From assembly GCF_004349235.1 (NCBI RefSeq), contig NZ_SMKY01000064.1, positions 1-36,364 on the forward strand: a DNA stretch of 36,364 nucleotides. Direction: 5' to 3'. The first letter of the stretch is position 1; each line of letters begins with the position of its first letter. This stretch comes from Actinomadura darangshiensis. GTDB lineage: Bacteria > Actinomycetota > Actinomycetes > Streptosporangiales > Streptosporangiaceae. Below the pieces are notes generated by a model. That model was not told the origin of the DNA. It saw nothing but the letters and a program-made list of their open reading frames with translations, and did no database searches. This document shows positions 29,897 through 36,364 of this stretch, piece by piece. A program made the translations under genes and the position numbers.

Positions 29897-31741
29897 ATGT
29901 GCGGAATCGTGGGGTACGTAGGCGGCCGCCCGGCGCTCGACGTGGTCGTGGAGGGGCTGGCGCGGCTGGAGTACCGCGGCTACGACTCGGCCGGGGTGGC
30001 CGTGCTGGCCGACGGGAAGCTGGCGACGGCCAAGCGCGCGGGCAAGCTGGTGAACCTGCGCGGTGCCCTGGCGGAGGAGCCGCCCCCCGCGGGGACGCTC
30101 GGCATGGGGCACACCCGGTGGGCGACGCACGGCCCGCCGAACGACCGCAACGCGCACCCGCACGTCGACTGCACAGGCTCCGTCGCGGTGATCCACAACG
30201 GGATCATCGAGAACTTCGCCGAGCTGCGCGCCGAGCTGGCGGAGAACGGGCACGGCCTGGTCTCCGACACCGACACCGAGGCCGTCGCGCACCTGCTGGA
30301 GGAGGAGCTGAAGGCGGGCGGCGACCTCGCCGCGGCCATGCGCCGCGTCTGCCGCCGGCTGGAGGGCGCGTTCACGCTGGTCGCCGTGCACACCGGCGAC
30401 CCGGACCTCGTGGTGGGCGCCCGCCGCAACTCGCCGCTGGTCGTCGGCGTCGGGGACGGCGAGAACTTCCTCGCCAGCGACGTCGCCGCGTTCATCGCGC
30501 ACACCCGCGACGCGATCGAGCTGGGCCAGGACCAGGTCGTCGAGCTGCGCGCCGCCGGCGTCACGGTCACCGACTTCGACGGGCGCCCCGCCGACGTGAC
30601 GGAGTACCACGTCGACTGGGACGTGTCGGCCGCGGAAAAGGGCGGTTACGACTACTTCATGCTCAAGGAGATCGCCGAGCAGCCGCGCGCGGTCGCCGAC
30701 ACCCTGCTCGGCCGGATCGGCGCCGACGGGCGCCTGCACCTGGACGAGATGCGCATCCCGGACCGGGAGCTGCGCGAGGTCGACAAGATCATCATCGTGG
30801 CGTGCGGGACGTCCTACCACGCGGGCCTGATCGCCAAGTACGCGATCGAGCACTGGGCCGGGCTGCCCTGCGAGGTCGAGCTGGCCAGCGAGTTCCGCTA
30901 CCGCGACCCGATCCTGTCGCCGGCGACGCTGGTCATCGCGATCTCCCAGTCGGGCGAGACGATGGACGCGCTGATGGCCGTCCGGCACGCCCGGGAGCAG
31001 AAGGCCAAGCTGCTCGGCATCTGCAACGTCAACGGCTCGACGCTGCCGCGCGAATGCGACGGCGTGCTGTACACGCACGCCGGGCCGGAGATCGCGGTCG
31101 CGTCCACCAAGGCGTTCCTCACCCAGCTCGTGGCCGTCTACCTCATCGCGCTCTACCTCGCGCAGGTGCGCGGCACCAAATGGGGCGACGAGGTCTTCGC
31201 CATGGTGCAGCTCCTGGAGCGGATGCCGGAGAAGGTCGACAAGGTCCTGGAGACCATGGAGCCGGTCCGCGAACTGGCCCGGTCCCTGGCCGGTGAGCGG
31301 TGCGTGCTGTTCCTGGGGCGCCACGTGGGCTTCCCGGTCGCGCTGGAAGGCGCGCTCAAGCTCAAGGAACTGGCGTACATGCACGCCGAGGGCTTCGCGG
31401 CCGGCGAGCTGAAGCACGGCCCGATCGCGCTGATCGAGCAGGGCCTCCCGGTCGTGGTCGTGGTGCCGCCGCGGGCGCGGGACGTCCTGCACGACAAGAT
31501 CGTGTCGAACATCCAGGAGATCCGGGCCCGCGGCGCCCGGACGATCGTGATCGCCGAGGAGGGCGACGCGTCGGTCGAGCCGTACGCGGACACGCTGATC
31601 GGCGTCCCGGCCGTCCCGACGCTGCTGCAGCCGCTGGTCACGACCGTCCCGCTGCAGGTGTTCGCGTGCGAGCTGGCCACCGCGAAGGGGCACGACGTCG
31701 ACCAGCCGCGCAACCTCGCCAAGTCCGTCACCGTCGAATAG
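29897..31741 (+). CDS. glmS: glutamine-fructose-6-phosphate aminotransferase (isomerizing)
   Basis: 614 residues. It makes glucosamine-6-phosphate from fructose-6-phosphate and glutamine, the entry to UDP-GlcNAc. The glutaminase domain starts at the nucleophile Cys2 (MCGIVGYVGGRPALDVV) and has LEYRGYDSAG, GHTRWATHG and HNGIIENF. Two SIS sugar-isomerase domains follow (about 285-420 and 455-600), with CGTSYHAG, SQSGETMDAL, ASTKAFLTQ and EGFAAGELKHGPIALI. The C-terminus DQPRNLAKSVTVE carries the active-site Lys. GlmM, the next enzyme of the pathway, is encoded at 11445. Confidence 0.98.
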   Translation: MCGIVGYVGGRPALDVVVEGLARLEYRGYDSAGVAVLADGKLATAKRAGKLVNLRGALAEEPPPAGTLGMGHTRWATHGPPNDRNAHPHVDCTGSVAVIHNGIIENFAELRAELAENGHGLVSDTDTEAVAHLLEEELKAGGDLAAAMRRVCRRLEGAFTLVAVHTGDPDLVVGARRNSPLVVGVGDGENFLASDVAAFIAHTRDAIELGQDQVVELRAAGVTVTDFDGRPADVTEYHVDWDVSAAEKGGYDYFMLKEIAEQPRAVADTLLGRIGADGRLHLDEMRIPDRELREVDKIIIVACGTSYHAGLIAKYAIEHWAGLPCEVELASEFRYRDPILSPATLVIAISQSGETMDALMAVRHAREQKAKLLGICNVNGSTLPRECDGVLYTHAGPEIAVASTKAFLTQLVAVYLIALYLAQVRGTKWGDEVFAMVQLLERMPEKVDKVLETMEPVRELARSLAGERCVLFLGRHVGFPVALEGALKLKELAYMHAEGFAAGELKHGPIALIEQGLPVVVVVPPRARDVLHDKIVSNIQEIRARGARTIVIAEEGDASVEPYADTLIGVPAVPTLLQPLVTTVPLQVFACELATAKGHDVDQPRNLAKSVTVE

Positions 31742-31819
31742 GGCCCGCATTTCCGGAACCTCCCGCCTCCGGGCCGCGTCTCACGAAGATCGAGACCGGC
31801 CTGGCGGCGGAGGTGGCGG

Positions 31820-32764
31820 GTGGCAGCAGACGGCGATCTCGGGATCGAGGCGCGCGGTGTCACCCGGCGGTTCGGCCCGGTGGAGGCGCTCCGCGGCCTC
31901 GACATCAGCGTCCCGTACGGGCAGGTCACGGCGCTCGTCGGCGCCAACGGGGCGGGCAAGACGACGCTGCTGCTGATCCTCGCGACGCTGCTCGCGCCCG
32001 ACTCGGGCACGGTGCGGATCGCGGGGCATGACACGCTGACCCGTCCCGCCCAGGCGCGCGACGCGCTCGGCTGGATGCCGGACACGTTCGGCGTGTACGA
32101 CCAGCTCACCGTCGACGAGTACCTGGTGTTCTTCGCCGACGCCTACGGGCTGCCGAAGCAGGAGCGTGCGGGACGGGTCAGGGCGCTGCTCAGCCTCGTC
32201 CACCTGGAGGACCACCTCGGGCGGCCCGTCCACGCCCTCTCGCGCGGGCAGAAGCAGCGGCTCGGGATGGCGCGCGCCCTCGTGCACCGGCCCCGCGTCC
32301 TGCTGCTGGACGAGCCCGCGTCCGGCCTGGACCCGCGCTCGCGCATCGAGCTGCGCGACCTGCTGCGGTCCCTGGCGGCCGACGGCGTCGCGGTGCTCGT
32401 GTCCAGCCACATCCTCAGCGAGCTGGAGGAGATCGCCGACCGGGTCGTCCTCGTCGACCGCGGCCGTACGGCCGGCGACCACGCGATGGCGGAGCTCGCC
32501 GGCGCGTCCGCACGGGTCGCCTGGCGGATCCGCTCGCTCGAACCGGAACGGCTGGCCACCGCGCTGGCCGGCCTGCTCGACGGGCGGCCCTCGATGCGGG
32601 CCACCGCCCTGCCGGGCGGCACCGAGGTCGGCCCGCTCACCGAGGCCGAGGCCGCCGGGCTGCTGGCCGAGCTGGTCCGGGCCGACGTGCCCGTCACGGG
32701 CCTCGCCCCCGCGGGCAGCGCCCTCGAATCGGCCTACCTGGCGATGACCGAGACCCGGAGGTGA
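31820..32764 (+). CDS. ABC transporter ATP-binding protein
   Basis: 314 residues from GTG 31820, with GGAGG at 31809-31813. Walker A GANGAGKTT (41-49), signature LSRGQKQRLGMARAL, Walker B VLLLDEPASGLD and switch His in VSSHILSELEE are intact. The C-terminal 90 residues are a typical accessory domain of drug/ABC-2 exporters. The permease gene follows after 6 bp. The two form a separate exporter from the 15049-18585 cassette. The gap after glmS (78 bp) has a weak GGCCCG/CGGGCC hairpin (31742-31775). Confidence 0.9.
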   Translation: MAADGDLGIEARGVTRRFGPVEALRGLDISVPYGQVTALVGANGAGKTTLLLILATLLAPDSGTVRIAGHDTLTRPAQARDALGWMPDTFGVYDQLTVDEYLVFFADAYGLPKQERAGRVRALLSLVHLEDHLGRPVHALSRGQKQRLGMARALVHRPRVLLLDEPASGLDPRSRIELRDLLRSLAADGVAVLVSSHILSELEEIADRVVLVDRGRTAGDHAMAELAGASARVAWRIRSLEPERLATALAGLLDGRPSMRATALPGGTEVGPLTEAEAAGLLAELVRADVPVTGLAPAGSALESAYLAMTETRR

Positions 32765-32770
32765 CCGGCC

Positions 32771-33751
32771 ATGACCGCGCGCGGAATCGGCCTGGTGGCA
32801 CGGCAGGAGATCAGGACCCGGCTGCGGACCGGCCGGTGGAAGGTGCTGCTCGCGGCCTGGTTCCTGGGCGTCAACGGGCTCGGCCTGCTGTTCCGGCTGG
32901 CGCTTGAGGCGGGCGAGAACTCGCCCCGCGACGAGCCCGGCGTCCCGATGTTCGGCGGCGTGCTACTCGGGGTGCTGGTGCTGATGCTGCTGGTCACCCC
33001 GGCGCTCAGCGGCCAGTCGGTGAACGGCGACCGGGAGCGCGGGACGCTCGCCACGCTGCAGGTCACCCGGCTCACCCCCGCCGAGATCACGCTCGGCAAG
33101 CTCGCCGCCGCCTGGGGGACGAGCCTGGTCGCGCTGCTCCTGACGCTGCCGAGCCTGCTCCTGCCGGTCGCCGAGGGCGCCATCGGCCCCGGCCGCGCGC
33201 TGGTCGTCCTCGTCGTCACCGCCCTGCTCGTCGGCGTCGTCTGCGCCGTGTCGCAGGCGTGGTCGGCTCTGCTGGCCCGCAGCGTCACCTCGATCCTCAT
33301 GTCGTACGTGACGATGTTCGCCCTGCTCGTCGGGACGCCGCTGCTGTTCATGCTGGCGATCCCGATCACCGCCGAGGAGCACGGACCGGAGGAGGGGGGC
33401 GATGTCGTCTACACCGAGGAGCACACCGAGCGCATCTGGTGGCTGCTGTCCCCGAACCCCGTCGTCGTGCTCGCGGACGCGGCGCCGCGGCTCCCGGAGA
33501 CCGAGATCGTCATCGGCGACCGGGTGATGCGCCGCTCGCCCTCGTCGGATCCCCTCGGCGAGCTCAGCCGCAGCGTCCGCGACATCCGCGAGGGCGACGG
33601 CACTTACGAGAACGGGCGGAACGACGGACCGGCGGTCTGGCCGTGGGGCCTGGCCTTCGACCTGGCCCTCGCGGCGGGCGCCACCGCCCTCACCGCCGCC
33701 CGCCTGCGCACCCCTCTCCGCCAGGTCCCGAGGGGCGTCCGCGTCGCCTGA
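32771..33751 (+). CDS. ABC-2 type transporter permease
   Basis: 326 residues with about six membrane helices. The N-terminal VARQEIRTRLRTGRWKVLL and NGDRERGTLATLQVTRLTPAEITLGKL are the ABC-2 permease cytoplasmic and coupling segments. A longer extracellular loop (about 200-285, with EEHGPEEGGDVVYTEEHTER) sits before the last helix. It starts 6 bp after the ATPase stop. The stop codon lies within a short hairpin (CGCCT-GACAAA-AGGCG, 33745-33760). Substrate unknown. Confidence 0.88.
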   Translation: MTARGIGLVARQEIRTRLRTGRWKVLLAAWFLGVNGLGLLFRLALEAGENSPRDEPGVPMFGGVLLGVLVLMLLVTPALSGQSVNGDRERGTLATLQVTRLTPAEITLGKLAAAWGTSLVALLLTLPSLLLPVAEGAIGPGRALVVLVVTALLVGVVCAVSQAWSALLARSVTSILMSYVTMFALLVGTPLLFMLAIPITAEEHGPEEGGDVVYTEEHTERIWWLLSPNPVVVLADAAPRLPETEIVIGDRVMRRSPSSDPLGELSRSVRDIREGDGTYENGRNDGPAVWPWGLAFDLALAAGATALTAARLRTPLRQVPRGVRVA

Positions 33752-33914
33752 CAAAAGGCGTTCCACTGATCATCCGGGTGTCATTCCTGCGGCCCGGAGG
33801 TGTTCGGCGGGAAGATGTCCGCCGTGTATTGGCGCGACCCGCACCGTCTATCGCTTCATGCAATTCTCAGAGCATCTGAAATTCTCAACTCCGGTGTAAG
33901 TTGCAGAGCGTCTT

Positions 33915-34118
33915 TCAGGGACGGTCGAAACGGCCGTCCTTGACGTCTTCGGCGAACCGACGCCATTCGGCGGGCCCGAACGCGAGAATCGTCGCGGTGT
34001 CCTGCGTGTCTCGCACGGATATGGCGTCCCCGTCCAGCCGAGCGACCTCGACGCAGTTGCTCGGGCCGCATCGGGTGCTCTTTCTCCAGCGGGCGGGCGG
34101 TGTCTCAGGCGAACTCAT
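33915..34118 (-). CDS. DUF397 protein (orphan copy)
   Basis: 67 residues from ATG 34118, with GGGAG 6 bases upstream. The DUF397 pattern is complete: ARWRKSTRCGPSNCVEVARL, then ISVRDTQDTATILAFGPAEW and RRFAEDVKDGRFD. DUF397 proteins in actinomycetes are small cytoplasmic partners of XRE/DUF5753 regulators (WhiJ-like systems), and may be released or bound to control DNA binding. This copy has no adjacent XRE gene of its own; the nearest is 0.5 kb away beyond a terminator cluster. Downstream 33752-33914 is AT-richer with CAGAGC(A/G)TCT repeated at about 33868 and 33904. Confidence 0.85.
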   Translation of the reverse strand: MSSPETPPARWRKSTRCGPSNCVEVARLDGDAISVRDTQDTATILAFGPAEWRRFAEDVKDGRFDRP

Positions 34119-34195
34119 ACCGGCTCCCTGTGTCGATGATGCATTCGGTTCCGCGGCGGCGCTGCCGGTGCTCAACCACACGGTAACAAGATCGC

Positions 34196-34244
34196 AAAAA
34201 ACGCCTGATCACGTCCGGGCGGTGCGGTACCCGGGTGACAGGCG
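34196..34244 (-). terminator. intrinsic terminator with U6 tract
   Basis: On the minus strand CGCCTG-TCAC-CCGGG pairs with CCCGG-(AC)-GTGA-(T)-CAGGCG around a 10-nt loop, followed directly by TTTTTT (34201-34196). The stem has 15 base pairs with small bulges. A canonical U-tract terminator is rare in such GC-rich DNA. It insulates the orphan DUF397 gene from the regulator operon. Confidence 0.75.
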
Positions 34245-34280
34245 TGCCGAGGTAGTTCCAGAGTTGCGGGGGAGAGGGCG

Positions 34281-34311
34281 GCGAGCCGGGCCGGCGGTGC
34301 ACCCGGCTCGC
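34281..34311 (-). terminator. perfect 10-bp hairpin after XRE-DUF397 operon
   Basis: GCGAGCCGGG (34281-34290) pairs perfectly with CCCGGCTCGC (34302-34311), loop 11 nt. It is the second of three stacked hairpins downstream of the DUF397 gene at 34380. Confidence 0.65.
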
Positions 34312-34330
34312 ACGGCGTAGCCCGCGCGCC

Positions 34331-34346
34331 GGCCCCGCGAGGGGCC
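34331..34346 (-). terminator. GGCCCC-GCGA-GGGGCC hairpin (tetraloop)
   Basis: Six G-C pairs close a GCGA loop on the plus strand (TCGC on the minus strand). It is the hairpin nearest to the DUF397 stop (34 bp away). Confidence 0.5.
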
Positions 34347-34379
34347 GCGGACGGGACTCAGCGATGTGTCATCGCCGTG

Positions 34380-34601
34380 TCATCGGCCCAAGTCGAATTC
34401 GCCCTTCTTGGCTCGTCCGAGGAAGTCGCGCCACTCTCCCTGGGAGAACGACAGGACCGGGCTCTGCATACCGTGCTTGGCGTCCCGCGCCCCAATGGGA
34501 TGGGACGAATCGGCCAGTGTGGCGATTTCGACGCACGTGTTACTCGCCCCGCAGTGGGCGCTTCTCCTCCAGTGCGGAGCAGGAGTGGCGAAAGGGGACA
34601 C
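34380..34601 (-). CDS. DUF397 protein paired with XRE regulator
   Basis: 73 residues from GTG 34601, chosen because GAAAGG lies 6 bases upstream and the DUF397 domain begins soon after (APHWRRSAHCGASNTCVEIA). The rest is LSFSQGEWRDFLGRAKKGEF. A longer frame upstream overlaps the regulator gene and lacks homology. It lies 40 bp after the XRE/DUF5753 gene, the standard arrangement of these pairs, and is the likely protein partner of that regulator. Confidence 0.8.
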   Translation of the reverse strand: MSPFATPAPHWRRSAHCGASNTCVEIATLADSSHPIGARDAKHGMQSPVLSFSQGEWRDFLGRAKKGEFDLGR

Positions 34602-34641
34602 TCGGTGCCTTTCACAAGGATTGAGCCCCTTAGCGGACCCG

Positions 34642-35496
34642 TCACCAGGCGTCTTTGGCTTCGGCGATGCGCCGCCGCGATTCCGCGGCGTCCAGCGCCT
34701 GACCTGCCAGGGTTGAATAGGCGAGCCTGTACATATACGTAACAGCCTCATCCGCGAAGTGGCTGATTGTCAGGGATTCGGTGTGGACGATATCAGGAAA
34801 TGTGATGTCGTGCACCGGTGAGAATTCCAGCAAAATAAACGATTCAGCCAATACCGCGTGTGCGATCCCCAACGGCAGGATCTGCACGGTCACGTTCGGG
34901 CGCTCGGTCATCAGGCACAGATGTTCGAGTTGCTCGCGCATGACCTTCTGGTCGCCGATCCGGCGCTGCAGAACCGCCTCGTCCAGCACCGCCGACAGTT
35001 CCAGCGGCCCGTCCAGCAGTTCCCGGCGCCGCATCCGGACGTCCAGCCTGCGTTCCAGTTCCTGCGGTGGCAGGGTCGCGAGGCTGCTCCAGCCGGCGAT
35101 GACATTGCGCGCGTAACTCTCCGTCTGCAGCAGCCCCGGGAAGACGGTGCTGCCCCATTCCCTGGTCGCCGTCGCCTCCGACTCCAGGGCGATGAAGTCG
35201 GCGAGCGAACTCGGCAGGTCGCGGTAGTCCTCCCACCAGCCCCGCTGCCCGGCGTCCAGTGCCAGGGAGATCAGGTCCTCGTGCCGTGCGCCGTCGATCT
35301 CGTACAGGTCGAGCAGGCGCCGCACGTCGCCGATCTTCGCGCCGGTCCGCGCGTTCTCGATCCGGCTGACCTTGGCGGTGGACCAGGTGAGCCGTTCGGC
35401 GACCTCGTCTCCGGTGAGGCCCCTGCGTTCGCGCAGCCTCCGGAGCTCGGCGGCCAGCCGCCGCTGCCGGACGGAGGGACCACGGGAAGTGCTCAT
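34642..35496 (-). CDS. XRE-family regulator with DUF5753 domain
   Basis: 284 residues from ATG 35496, with GGAGAGG about 11 bases upstream. The HTH_31/XRE domain is at about 12-70 (RRLAAELRRLRERRGLTGDE, ERLTWSTAKVSRIENART). The DUF5753 domain is at about 95-275 (WGSTVFPGLLQTESYARNVI, RRRELLDGPLELSAVLDEAV, LPLGIAHAVLAESFILLEF). It is of the WhiJ/SCO4543-like kind, abundant in actinomycetes and linked to development and antibiotic production in the few studied cases. It forms an operon with the DUF397 gene at 34380. Confidence 0.9.
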   Translation of the reverse strand: MSTSRGPSVRQRRLAAELRRLRERRGLTGDEVAERLTWSTAKVSRIENARTGAKIGDVRRLLDLYEIDGARHEDLISLALDAGQRGWWEDYRDLPSSLADFIALESEATATREWGSTVFPGLLQTESYARNVIAGWSSLATLPPQELERRLDVRMRRRELLDGPLELSAVLDEAVLQRRIGDQKVMREQLEHLCLMTERPNVTVQILPLGIAHAVLAESFILLEFSPVHDITFPDIVHTESLTISHFADEAVTYMYRLAYSTLAGQALDAAESRRRIAEAKDAW

Positions 35497-35722
35497 TGCT
35501 CGGGCCTCTCCAGTCCCGGCGGACTGATCTGGGCGCATTCTGCCGCACCGGGGGGCCGCGGCGCGAATACATCGGACCGGATGCACAAGATTCTACGACC
35601 GATGATTCCCGAGCGCACATGACACCGAAAGTTGCAACGAAACATGCAATTGAGGGGCCTCCGGGGTTGCGAAACGGCTCCGCGTGGCAGGCTGAGTATG
35701 TGATCGACTTGGGGAGCCGCGG
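35497..35722. promoter_or_regulatory. divergent promoter region, XRE regulator / epimerase
   Basis: 226 bp, AT-richer than its surroundings. On the minus strand TAGAAT (35595-35590) is a good -10 for the regulator gene, without a clear -35. TTGCA-N8-TGCAA (about 35633-35650) is an inverted repeat between the two genes and a candidate operator for the XRE protein. For the plus-strand gene I see only weak elements (TTGCGA, GAGTAT). Confidence 0.4.
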
Positions 35723-36364
35723 ATGAGGTACGCGCACGAGGTCGGCAAGGTCCGGGCGGCGGAGCGCGCCCTCATGGCCCGGCTCCCGGACGGCGCGCTC
35801 ATGCAGCGCGCCGCCGCCGGCCTCGCGTCGGTCTGCGCGCGCGTCCTGCCGGCCGTGTACGGGTCCCGCGTCGTCCTCCTCGTCGGCGGCGGCGACAACG
35901 GCGGCGACGCCCTCTACGCCGGCGCCCGCCTGGCCCGCCGCGGCGCCCGCGTGCACGCCGTCCGGGCCGGCTCCAAGATCCACGAAGCGGGCCTGGCCGA
36001 CCTGCGGGCCGCCGGAGGCCGCCTCCTGAGCTCCGGCGAAGAAACCGCGATCGCCGCCGCCGACCTGATCATCGACGGCCTGACCGGCATCGGCGGCACC
36101 GGCGGCCTGCGCGACCCGCACGCCCGCTACGCCGCGCTCGCCGCCGAATCGACCGGCATCGTCGTCGCCTGCGACGTCCCGAGCGGTGTGGACGCGAGCA
36201 CCGGCCGCGTCGAGGGCACCGCCGTCCACGCCGACGTCACCGTCACCTTCGGGACGCACAAGCCGGGCCTCTTGATCGACCCGGGAGCGTCCTACTGCGG
36301 TGTGGTCGAACTGGTCGACATCGGGCTCGGCCCCCACCTGCCCGACCCCGACGTCGTCGCCGCC
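35723..36364 (+). CDS. NAD(P)H-hydrate epimerase (probable bifunctional Nnr), 3'-truncated
   Basis: 214 codons are open from ATG 35723 (GGGGAG at 35711-35716) to the window end. The YjeF_N epimerase domain is recognised by VLLVGGGDNGGDALYAGARL (51-70), IIDGLTGIGGTGGLRDP (116-132), CDVPSGVDASTGRVEG and ADVTVTFGTHKPGLL. It repairs R-NAD(P)H-hydrate. In actinobacteria it is usually fused to an ADP/ATP-dependent dehydratase domain, which would lie beyond the window. It commonly sits between glmS and alr; here an ABC exporter and DUF397/XRE genes lie between it and glmS. Confidence 0.9.
   Translation, partial: MRYAHEVGKVRAAERALMARLPDGALMQRAAAGLASVCARVLPAVYGSRVVLLVGGGDNGGDALYAGARLARRGARVHAVRAGSKIHEAGLADLRAAGGRLLSSGEETAIAAADLIIDGLTGIGGTGGLRDPHARYAALAAESTGIVVACDVPSGVDASTGRVEGTAVHADVTVTFGTHKPGLLIDPGASYCGVVELVDIGLGPHLPDPDVVAA

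Noticed and set aside
29837..31750. 637-codon minus-strand frame opposite glmS
   Set aside because: glmS is certain; this frame is a codon-bias shadow.
1..36364. CRISPR array, tRNA, rRNA, complete insertion sequence
   Set aside because: No regularly spaced repeats, no tRNA-like cloverleaf or CCA end, and no transposase were seen; this was by eye, not by a covariance search.

Overview
The window is very GC-rich, with codon third positions almost always G or C, GTG starts and few AT-rich tracts. Its content fits a filamentous actinomycete, most likely the Streptosporangiales (Actinomadura-like): the infA-rpmJ-rpsM-rpsK-rpsD-rpoA-rplQ-truA order, an XRE/DUF5753 plus DUF397 pair, DUF4132, DUF4328 and a two-component system with HisKA_3. 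The genus is inferred from gene content only.

Layout. (1) 1-5780: a partial HTH gene on the minus strand, then the plus-strand end of the ribosomal protein/alpha operon (infA to rplQ), a terminator, and truA. Three hairpins lie in the gaps of the alpha operon. (2) 5787-9797, minus strand: three single-pass membrane proteins with disordered cytoplasmic N-termini and extracellular C-terminal domains. Two are paralogues and the third carries a CAP domain. They sit between truA and rplM, where mycobacteria carry ESX-4. (3) 9798-12788: a 459-bp regulatory gap, then rplM-rpsI and glmM. (4) 12785-13886, minus: a small repeat protein whose stop codon overlaps that of glmM, a 62-nt long hairpin, and a secreted HNH nuclease lipoprotein. 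(5) 14007-18585, plus: a DUF389 membrane protein, then a four-gene ABC exporter (ATPase-permease-ATPase-permease) in which every junction is an ATGA overlap. (6) 18599-24860, minus: DUF4132 protein, MMPL exporter, sensor kinase, response regulator. The MMPL start lies inside an inverted repeat with a 12-codon leader ORF, below an 18-bp palindrome. (7) 25034-27272: a DUF4328 membrane protein with a TTA codon, a frameshifted trypsin-like protease gene, and a decayed tyrosine recombinase. This is the clearest accessory, degraded segment. (8) 27450-31741: Tat-exported PhoX-like phosphatase, coaA (minus) and glmS (plus), the last two divergent and probably leaderless. (9) 31820-36364: an ABC ATPase/permease pair, an orphan DUF397 gene, an XRE/DUF5753-DUF397 pair followed by three stacked hairpins, and the 5' part of an NAD(P)H-hydrate epimerase/dehydratase gene.

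Functional themes. Translation and transcription genes are next to the cell-wall precursor genes glmM and glmS, which together with coaA and the epimerase form a housekeeping backbone. Into this backbone are set membrane/export modules (three ABC ATPases, an MMPL pump under probable two-component control, DUF389, CAP and paralogue membrane proteins) and actinomycete-specific regulators. No RNA genes, CRISPR array or intact mobile element were seen. No clearly new multi-gene system is proven. The best candidates for new biology are the truA-rplM membrane-protein trio, the MMPL start-site structure, and the long hairpin beyond glmM.
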